A stretch of 32,699 bases of DNA from an endosymbiont of Lamellibrachia barhami (lineage in GTDB: Bacteria > Pseudomonadota > Gammaproteobacteria > Chromatiales > Chromatiaceae), in contig NZ_JAAVSH020000001.1 of assembly GCF_011947365.2 (NCBI RefSeq), positions 1,878,084-1,910,782 of the forward strand. Direction: 5' to 3'. The position numbers and the translations under genes are program-made. Of the stretch, positions 17,432 through 23,687 are shown one piece after another. Numbering within the stretch: position 1 is the first letter of the stretch; each line of letters starts with the position of its first letter. Below the pieces are notes generated by a model that had not been told where the DNA came from, did no database searches, and saw only the letters and a program-made list of their open reading frames with translations.

Positions 17432-18526
17432 TCGATGTGGTGACGGCGCTGTGATGTGCCTTACTGGGGAATACTCAGTCGCGGTGTAGTACTCGGTGAT
17501 CACAACCATCACAGCAGTCAGCGCCAGACCGATCAGGGAGGAGCCAAACAGCGCTATGACCGGGTTGGTGACGCCTTCGATTACCACGTCAGCCATCATG
17601 TGGTCAGTGACAAAGTAGAAGGCCACTGCGGCGATGATACCGGCAACGGCCAGACCCTTGTAGAGGGCGATCATGATCCTGGCATCACCCTCTTTCGTCT
17701 GCACGAAATAGGTGCCGATTATGGAAGCGATGATGGAGACGCCGCCGAGCACCAGTGGGTAGGTGATCGCAGAGCCACCGGTGACCAGCAGGCTACCAAG
17801 CAGCATGGTGGCGACCACGGTGACCGCGTAGGTCTCGAACAGGTCGGCGGCCATGCCAGCGCAGTCGCCCACGTTGTCGCCCACGTTATCGGCGATAACG
17901 GCAGGGTTGCGTGGGTCATCCTCAGGGATGCCCGCCTCTACCTTACCGACGATGTCAGCGCCCACATCCGCACCCTTGGTGAAGATGCCGCCGCCGAGTC
18001 GGGCAAAGATGGAGATCAGCGAGCCACCGAAGGCGAGGCCGACCAGCGCGTGCAGTGCATCACCGTCGGAGACGCCCATGCTGTGGAGGACGGCGTAGTA
18101 GCCGGCGACACCCAGCAGACCCAGGCCAACCACCAGCATGCCGGTGATGGCGCCGCCGCGAAAGGCGATCTGCAGTGCGGCGTTGATGCCGTTGTTGGCG
18201 GCTTCTGCGGTACGCAGGTTGGCGCGAACCGAGATGTTCATGCCGATGTAGCCGGTAGCGCCGGAGAGGATGGCGCCAATGGCGAAGCCGATGGCGGTGG
18301 CGGTGCCGAGGGCCGCCCACAGTACGACGAACATGATCGCGCCGACGATGCCGATGGCAGTGTACTGGCGGTTAAGGTAGGCGGTGGCGCCCTCCTGTAT
18401 GGCAGCGGCGATCTCTTTCATTCGATCGTTGCCTTCCGGCTGTGCCAGTATCCATTTGATGGATACAACTCCATAAGCCAGTGCAGCAACGGCACAGACC
18501 AGACTAAAAATTAGTTCGTTACTCAC
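17369..18526 (-). pseudogene. hppA: Membrane H+-translocating pyrophosphatase, C-terminally truncated
   Basis: Residues 1 to about 358 match membrane pyrophosphatases very well. They include helices at the N-terminus, the catalytic motif of form D-X7-K-X-E (D187...K195-V-E197), the substrate loop [19 protein letters not shown] and [12 protein letters not shown]. After [16 protein letters not shown] (near 17455) the sequence becomes unrelated and stops 27 residues later. Full-length enzymes are about 670-700 residues, and the missing half carries the second set of PPi/Mg ligands. The enzyme couples PPi hydrolysis to proton (or sodium) pumping. The region that distinguishes K+-dependent from independent forms is lost. 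AGGAGGG seven bases before GTG 18526 supports the start. It lies downstream of pfp, its usual metabolic partner. Confidence 0.9.
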
Positions 18527-18676
18527 GTAGGAACCCTCCTCAACGTATTAATAGATTGGATAACGGTTTTTTGGTCGATATTTCTTCGGTCGCTAGCCGC
18601 GCTTCCCCACGCGCAGACTTACTACTTTCTAATATTCCTAAATGCCAAATCTTTGACTCGAATCAAATCAGGCAAA

Positions 18677-18706
18677 AAATATAGAGGGGCGCTGAAACAG
18701 CCCCCC
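18677..18706 (-). terminator. Probable terminator after pfp
   Basis: On the minus strand a G/C-rich imperfect stem (GGGGGCTG ... CAGCGCCCC, one mismatch, loop TTT) is followed by an A/T tract ending in six Ts. It lies just past the pfp stop at 18720 and 150 bp before the hppA start. The two genes may therefore be only partly co-transcribed. Confidence 0.6.
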
Positions 18707-18719
18707 ACGATCTTTGGCC

Positions 18720-19976
18720 TTAGATTTCGAATTTTTCCAGCTTCTGCGGCACTGCCGCGCCTTTCATGGTGACGTACTTGGGCATTCCATTGTCGTCATA
18801 CTCGGGGTAGGACTCGCCCTTGATCAGCGGGTAGAGGTACTCCTTGCATTTGTCGGTGATACCGAAGCCGTCTTCGGTGATGAAATCCATCGGCATCATC
18901 TTCTCGACATTGGCGACCTCGCTCAGCGGGGCTTCACCGATGCTCCACTTGTAGGGATTGGAAGATTCGCGAACCACGGTCGGCATGATGGAATTCTTGC
19001 CTTCCAGCGCCTTTTCCACAGCGGCCTGGCCCAGGGCATAGGCCTGCTCGACGTCAGACTCAGAGGCCAGGTGACGAGCCGCGCGCTGCAGATAGTCGGC
19101 CACTGCCCAGTGGAACTTGAGGTCCAGGGCATCTTTGACCATGTTGGCGACGATCGGAGCTGCGCCGCCCAGCTGGGCGTGACCGAAGGAGTCGCGGGTG
19201 CCCTGTTCGGCCAGGAAAGTACCATCAGGGTAGTGGGCGCCTTCGGAGACGCAGATAGTGCAGTAGCCGTGCTCTTTCACCTTGGCATCGACTGCAGCGA
19301 TGAATTTCTCCTTGTTGAACTCGATCTCAGGGAACAGGGTGACAACCGGGATGCCGTAGTCCTCGACCAGCGCGCCAGCGGCGGCGATCCAGCCGGCGTG
19401 ACGACCCATTACTTCGATTACGAAGATCTTGGTGGAGGTGGCAGCCATCGAGCGCACGTCGTAGGAGGCCTCCAGGGTGGAAACGGCAATATACTTGGCT
19501 ACGGAACCGAAGCCTGGGCAGTTGTCGGTGATCGGCAGGTCGTTGTCCACGGTCTTCGGCACATGGATTGCCTGAACCGGGTAGCCCATTTTTTCGGAGA
19601 GCTGGGAGACCTTGTAGCAGGTGTCGGCAGAGTCGCCGCCGCCATTATAGAAAAAGTAGCCGATGTTGTGGGCCTTGAAGATCTCGATCAAACGCTCATA
19701 TTCACGCTTGCTCTCCTCCAGCCCTTTCAGTTTGAAGCGGCAGGAACCGAAACCGCCGGAAGGGGTGGTCTTCAGTGCGGCGATATCCTCTGCGGACTCC
19801 TGGGAGGTGTCGATCAGATCTTCGGTCAATGCACCGATGATGCCGTTGCGGCCGGCGTAGACGTTGGCAATCTTGTCGCTGTGCTTGCGGCAGGTCTCGA
19901 TGACGCCACAGGCGGACGAGTTGATGACTGCGGTCACGCCGCCGGACTGGGCGTAGAAGGCATTCTTTGCTGTCAT
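18720..19976 (-). CDS. pfp: Pyrophosphate-dependent 6-phosphofructokinase
   Basis: 418 residues. It interconverts fructose 6-phosphate and fructose 1,6-bisphosphate using PPi/Pi in the cytoplasm, serving glycolysis, gluconeogenesis and, in autotrophs, possibly sugar-bisphosphate steps of the Calvin cycle. The donor-specific residues are both of PPi type. NGGGDS (111-116) has Asp where ATP enzymes have Gly, and PKTVDND (140-146) has Lys where ATP enzymes have Gly; this segment also carries the catalytic Asp. MGRHAGW (190-196) binds the sugar phosphate. A GGGAG about ten bases upstream fits the ATG. The neighbouring hppA encodes a PPi-consuming or -producing proton pump, the arrangement known from sulfur- and methane-oxidising gammaproteobacteria. 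Here only pfp is intact. Confidence 0.95.
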   Translation of the reverse strand: MTAKNAFYAQSGGVTAVINSSACGVIETCRKHSDKIANVYAGRNGIIGALTEDLIDTSQESAEDIAALKTTPSGGFGSCRFKLKGLEESKREYERLIEIFKAHNIGYFFYNGGGDSADTCYKVSQLSEKMGYPVQAIHVPKTVDNDLPITDNCPGFGSVAKYIAVSTLEASYDVRSMAATSTKIFVIEVMGRHAGWIAAAGALVEDYGIPVVTLFPEIEFNKEKFIAAVDAKVKEHGYCTICVSEGAHYPDGTFLAEQGTRDSFGHAQLGGAAPIVANMVKDALDLKFHWAVADYLQRAARHLASESDVEQAYALGQAAVEKALEGKNSIMPTVVRESSNPYKWSIGEAPLSEVANVEKMMPMDFITEDGFGITDKCKEYLYPLIKGESYPEYDDNGMPKYVTMKGAAVPQKLEKFEI

Positions 19977-20028
19977 ATCTGGCTAACTCCCTAATTTAAT
20001 AGCGGAAAAATGGATATTGTCTGGAACT

Positions 20029-20445
20029 TTATTTCAGGTCGCCCCGCTCTTTGGCCGCATAATCGGCCTGTGTCTGCAGCAGGGAGACGATACATTCGGT
20101 CAAATCGTCATATTCATGGACGCCGGTACCGTACTGCTGGTATCCCCGGTAGAAAAATTGGCAGCGGTATCTACGGTCGCCCGTCTTGAACAGCACGAAG
20201 TTGCACTCTTCCTCGTTCCAGTAGACGACAGGGCAGCTTGTGAGCTCTCTGTCAGAGAGCATCAGACGTATCTCTGCGTCTGCGAGCTGCAAAGGCACAT
20301 CGCGATCGTAGCGCTCTTTGAGGGTGGTATCGATGATCCAGCGCTCTGTGTCGGTAATATCTGAAATTTCCGGCATGGGGGGGAAGGTCTGCAGTCCGTC
20401 AATTAAATCAAGCCCAGAGTCGCCGGGCCACGGAGGTCGAAGCAT
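20029..20445 (-). CDS. Hypothetical protein upstream of pfp
   Basis: 138 residues, family not recognised. It is soluble, with no signal peptide or membrane helix. Acidic and aromatic residues dominate (WIIDTTLKERYDRD, PVVYWNEEECNFVLFKTGDRRYRCQFFYRGY). The central part reads like a small mixed alpha/beta domain, and an RRYRCQFFYRGYQQYG stretch is rich in Arg/Tyr. A GGGG about nine bases before ATG 20445 is a possible ribosome binding site. It ends 53 bp before pfp on the same strand, so it may be in the pfp transcript. Coding is supported by length, codon pattern and an otherwise empty region on both strands, not by homology. Confidence 0.6.
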   Translation of the reverse strand: MLRPPWPGDSGLDLIDGLQTFPPMPEISDITDTERWIIDTTLKERYDRDVPLQLADAEIRLMLSDRELTSCPVVYWNEEECNFVLFKTGDRRYRCQFFYRGYQQYGTGVHEYDDLTECIVSLLQTQADYAAKERGDLK

Positions 20446-20699
20446 AATCGATTGCCCCGGATGAGTACATAAACTTCGTTGACTTTAGGGGGATTCTTAT
20501 ATTAGCTTACCCAAGCTGATCAACGGCGGCCAATCCAAAACTTGGATGCAGTCATGGAATTTCCTAATTAGCTGATGGTGTAGGGCATGGGACAGCGTTT
20601 TTTTCGCTTCCTCCAGCGTTTGGGACATGGGTGTTTATCCAAATTTGGCTGCGGGTTGGCCACACATTTAAGATACCACTTAACTAAAGGGGAGTGGCG

Positions 20700-22337
20700 A
20701 TGAGAATCGTTCTGCTTGGAGCGCCAGGATCGGGTAAGGGAACCCAGGCCAAAAAGATTGTGGGGAGATACGGGATTCCCCAGATCTCCACCGGGGATCT
20801 GCTGCGGGCTGCTGTGGCGGCGGAGTCTGAACTGGGCAGGCAGGCCAAGGAGGCAATGGAGTCGGGGCACCTGGTTTCCGACGATATTGTCCTGGCCATG
20901 ATCCGGGAGCGTCTGCAGGCCCAGGATGTGAAGGAGGGATACATTCTCGACGGTTTCCCGCGCAATCTTGCTCAGTCCGAGACCCTTGACGGCATGCTTG
21001 ATGCGTTGGGTCAGCCTTTGGATCTCGCGATACTCATCCATGTGGAAACCGATGCGCTGATGGAGCGGCTCGTGGGGCGGCGCAATTGCGAGTCCTGCGG
21101 TCAGATGTACAACATCTACAGCAATCCCACTATCGTCGAAGGTGTGTGCGACAAGTGCGGCGGCAAGCTGCATCAGCGGGTGGATGATAATGAAGAGACC
21201 ATCAGTCATCGGCTGCATGTCTATGACAACCTGACCGTGCCGCTGATCGATCATTATGATGAACAGGGCAAGCTACGTCGGATCGAAGGCGCAGGGGAGA
21301 TCGAAGAGATCTTTGCAGGCGTTTGTCAGATTCTGGATGGAGTCGCTGCATCCCCTGTAGCTGAGGTGGAGACGCCGCTGCCGGAAAAGGATGATGAGGT
21401 GATGGAACCGGAACAGATTGCACCACCCGAGCCGGAGTCTGAGCCTGAGGTTGTTGCGGTGGTCGAGTCAGAGCCGGTCGCAGTGATGGAGGCGGTTGAA
21501 GAGAAAGTGCCTGAGAAAATCACGGTGGCGGAAGAGAAGGTTGTTACGAGGAAGAAGGCGCCAGCCAAGAAAAAGGTGAAGGCGAAGAAGAAGGCCTCCT
21601 CTAAGAAAAAGGTAGCTGCTAAGAAGAAGGTGTCCACCAAGAAAAAGGCATCGACGAAGAAGAGGGCCTCCTCTAAGAAAAAGGTAGCTGCTAAGAAGAA
21701 GGTGTCCACCAAGAAAAAGGCATCGACGAAGAAGAAGGCCTCCGCCAAGAAAAAGGTGGCCGCAAAGAAGAAGGTGTCCAGCAAGAAAAAGGCATCGACG
21801 AAGAAGAAGGCCTCCGCCAAGAAAAAGGTGGCTGCGAAGAAGAAAGTGTCCAGCAGGAAAAAGGTGAAGGCGAAGAAGAAGGCCTCCGCCAAGAAAAAGG
21901 TAGCTGCGAAGAAGAAGGTGTCCACCAGGAAAAAGGTGAAGGCGAAGAAGAAGGCCTCCGCCAGGAAAAAGGTAGCTGCAAAGAAGAAAGCGTCCACCAG
22001 GAAAAAGGTGAAGGCGAAGAAGAAGGCCTCCGCCAGGAAAAAGGTGGCTGCGAAGAAGAAGGTGTCCAGCAGGAAAAAGGTGAAGGCGAAGAAGAAGGCC
22101 TCCGCCAAGAAAAAGGTGGCTGCGAAGAAGAAAGCGTCCACCAGGAAAAAGGCATCGGCGAAGAAGAAGGTCTCCGCCAAGAAAAAGGTAGCTGCGAAGA
22201 AGAAGGTGTCCACCAGGAAAAAGGTGGCGGCGAAGAAGAAAGCCTCCTCTAAGAAAAAGGTGGCTACCAGGAAAAAGGTAGCCGCAAAGAAGAAAGTGTC
22301 TTCCAAAAAGAAAGCGGCTGGAAAGCGGCGGCGGTAG
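20700..22337 (+). CDS. adk: Adenylate kinase with a histone-H1-like lysine-repeat tail
   Basis: 545 residues against about 215 for ordinary adenylate kinase. Residues 1-216 form a complete long-type enzyme (ATP + AMP to 2 ADP). They include the P-loop GAPGSGKGT (7-15), the AMP-binding STGDLLR and DGFPRN (84-89), and a zinc-type LID with C130, C133, C150 and C153. Residues ~217-285 are an acidic, proline-rich spacer (EPEQIAPPEPESEPE). From about 286 to the end is a lysine-rich tail made of six-residue units ending KKK or RKK, arranged as ten 24-residue repeats (299-538), closing with GKRRR. Such tails bind DNA or polyanions in bacterial H1-like proteins. A ribosome binding site (AGGGGAG) precedes ATG 20700, and a GTG two codons earlier was rejected. 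It is monocistronic with a strong terminator. Enzyme activity is near-certain; tail function is inferred. Confidence 0.93.
   Translation: MRIVLLGAPGSGKGTQAKKIVGRYGIPQISTGDLLRAAVAAESELGRQAKEAMESGHLVSDDIVLAMIRERLQAQDVKEGYILDGFPRNLAQSETLDGMLDALGQPLDLAILIHVETDALMERLVGRRNCESCGQMYNIYSNPTIVEGVCDKCGGKLHQRVDDNEETISHRLHVYDNLTVPLIDHYDEQGKLRRIEGAGEIEEIFAGVCQILDGVAASPVAEVETPLPEKDDEVMEPEQIAPPEPESEPEVVAVVESEPVAVMEAVEEKVPEKITVAEEKVVTRKKAPAKKKVKAKKKASSKKKVAAKKKVSTKKKASTKKRASSKKKVAAKKKVSTKKKASTKKKASAKKKVAAKKKVSSKKKASTKKKASAKKKVAAKKKVSSRKKVKAKKKASAKKKVAAKKKVSTRKKVKAKKKASARKKVAAKKKASTRKKVKAKKKASARKKVAAKKKVSSRKKVKAKKKASAKKKVAAKKKASTRKKASAKKKVSAKKKVAAKKKVSTRKKVAAKKKASSKKKVATRKKVAAKKKVSSKKKAAGKRRR
21594..22313 (+). 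repeat. Ten tandem 72-bp repeats encoding the lysine tail of adk
   Basis: Exactly ten consecutive 24-codon units, each opening with ASx, ASA or VSA and carrying four KKK/RKK blocks, fill this span without indels. Each unit is itself four 18-bp (six-residue) subunits. Unit-to-unit differences are mostly block swaps (ASTKKK versus VKAKKK) and K/R changes. This suggests growth by recombination or slippage between units, and copy number is likely to vary between strains. Confidence 0.95.
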
Positions 22338-22363
22338 CCCCACTCAATCCATTGCCTGATGAG

Positions 22364-22394
22364 AAAGGACTCCCTGAATTGGGAGTCCTTTTTT
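22364..22394 (+). terminator. Rho-independent terminator of adk
   Basis: A perfect 11-bp stem (22364-22374 with 22381-22391) and 6-nt loop TGAATT are followed by a T tract, 27 bp after the adk stop codon. Confidence 0.92.
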
Positions 22395-22435
22395 GTGGCG
22401 CCCAGAGAGCTTGTCGGTGGGGCGCCGCTCCCACA
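22395..22435. repeat. REP-like hairpin, different from the 30-bp family
   Basis: The arms GGCGCCC (22397-22403) and GGGCGCC (22420-22426) can pair around a 16-nt loop. On the minus strand the element opens TTGTGGGAGCGGCGCC, a start reminiscent of REP sequences in Pseudomonas and related bacteria. It sits immediately after the adk terminator. Only one copy was noticed, so its repeat nature is inferred. Confidence 0.35.
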
Positions 22436-22473
22436 ATTTAATTAATTACTCCCTCCGATTGCGGAGGAGATAG

Positions 22474-23004
22474 TTAATTCTTTTTTTCACCCGCTCGCCG
22501 GAATTCAGTGCCGTGGCACCCGGAGCAAGGTGGGATGTGCCCGGTTTTTTTGAAATGCATCTCTTTGCCGCAGCTTGAGCAGATCAGTGTGCCGGGCCCG
22601 GTGACCTCACCTGTGTGGTATCGGGATGCCTCTTTTGCCCGTTCTGCGATCTTGTTCAGCTCCAGCTTGGTCTGATCCGCCACTCTGGAGAACATTTCGA
22701 TCATTCGGTCTTCCACCTGATGGACATCAAACTGCCACCACTCGGATAGCTGTTCCCCGGTCTCAATCAAGTAGTGCGCGGCATCTTTCACATCCCGCTC
22801 GACATAGCCGGCGACCTTATCCGCCTCCTCGCGGCTCAGTTCACCCAGTTCGACGGCCTTCTCCTTGGCATCGTCAAAATAGTCCTTGAGACCCGGGATG
22901 GCATTCTCCTTTGTCGATTCAATGGCATCATGCACATGCTCGAGAATCTCCTCATAAGCGTCTGTGAGTCTGTCCAGTGGATTTTTGTTGTCGGGATCTG
23001 TCAT
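22474..23004 (-). CDS. Zinc-ribbon protein, DUF1451 family (YbeL-like)
   Basis: 176 residues. The first ~125 are a long charged helical region (LTDAYEEILEHVHDAIES..., AKEKAVELGELSREEADKV). A C-terminal zinc ribbon follows with CSSCGKE and PCSGCHGTEF, two CxxC knuckles about 17 residues apart. This is the layout of DUF1451 proteins such as E. coli YbeL, whose gene also neighbours leuS. Molecular function is unknown. It is divergent from the globin-leuS genes. A small hairpin (22452-22467) follows its stop on the minus strand but lacks a clear U tract. Confidence 0.88.
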   Translation of the reverse strand: MTDPDNKNPLDRLTDAYEEILEHVHDAIESTKENAIPGLKDYFDDAKEKAVELGELSREEADKVAGYVERDVKDAAHYLIETGEQLSEWWQFDVHQVEDRMIEMFSRVADQTKLELNKIAERAKEASRYHTGEVTGPGTLICSSCGKEMHFKKTGHIPPCSGCHGTEFRRAGEKKN

Positions 23005-23225
23005 GGTCTGCTCCTTACCGCGGTCTCACCGCAATTTTCTGGTTCTTCTATTAGTAATAATGGATGAAATTTACGCGTTGGCAAATGATCCGGGCCAATT
23101 GAGATGGTCTTCGAACCAGGAATGGTGAAATTTACTGACCGTTTCATGAGAAACTCTGTTATTACCCATTGGCTGCAATGGTGCGCAGGCTGCACCCAAA
23201 TTTGAGAATCTTCGTGACCACCACA

Positions 23226-23627
23226 ATGAATGAAATCGACCGGAAACGTTTTCGTGAAAGCCTCAGACGCTCCACAGCGAATGATCAATTTCTTGATCGT
23301 TTTTACGACCGCTTCGTTGGCCAATCCGATGAGGTTGCGGCTTTTTTTCATAACCGGGATATGCCGCAAATCAAGCAGAAGTTGCTTACCACCCTGGAGA
23401 TGCTGGCTGACACAACAGAGGGTCAACCGGGACTGGGGATGTACATGGAGATGCTGGGAAAGATACACCGGCGCCTGAATGTGGAACCTCGTTTTTTTGC
23501 CGGTTGGCGAAAGGCATTGGTCGAGACAGTGGCGGAATGTGATTCGGAGTTCAGTGAAGAGACTCGTCTTGCCTGGGAGCGGGCGATCGACCATGTGATT
23601 GAGCGAATGTCCGACCCAACTTCCTGA
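23226..23627 (+). CDS. Globin-like protein
   Basis: 133 residues from ATG 23226. The frame is open 57 bases farther upstream to a TTG, but those residues look non-coding. Segments match bacterial globins: FLDRFYDRFVGQSDEVAAFF near the N-terminus (helices A-C), then IKQKLLTTLEMLAD, a likely proximal histidine in KIHRRLNVEP, and the helix FFAGWRKALVETVAECDSEF. Such single-domain globins bind haem and O2 or NO and may act in NO detoxification or oxygen sensing. No reductase domain is present. Its stop directly precedes the upstream reading frame of leuS (TGA at 23625-23627), and it is probably co-transcribed with leuS. Confidence 0.75.
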   Translation: MNEIDRKRFRESLRRSTANDQFLDRFYDRFVGQSDEVAAFFHNRDMPQIKQKLLTTLEMLADTTEGQPGLGMYMEMLGKIHRRLNVEPRFFAGWRKALVETVAECDSEFSEETRLAWERAIDHVIERMSDPTS

Positions 23628-23687
23628 ATGTCTGAGGTTAGGTTATCCTTCCGCGATTATCCGAACACATTTTCCCGAAGCCGGACC

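Noticed and set aside
18714-19994. 426-codon plus-strand frame opposite pfp
   Set aside because: The minus-strand pfp has all catalytic motifs; the opposite frame is a codon-bias shadow.
21594-22313. CRISPR array
   Set aside because: The repeats are contiguous, coding and in frame, with no unique spacers.
21326-22343. Long minus-strand reading frames (326 and 291 codons, Phe/Leu-rich) opposite the adk tail
   Set aside because: They are the complement of Lys-codon repeats (AAG/AAA read as CTT/TTT), so open frames are expected by composition. There is no ribosome binding site or domain.
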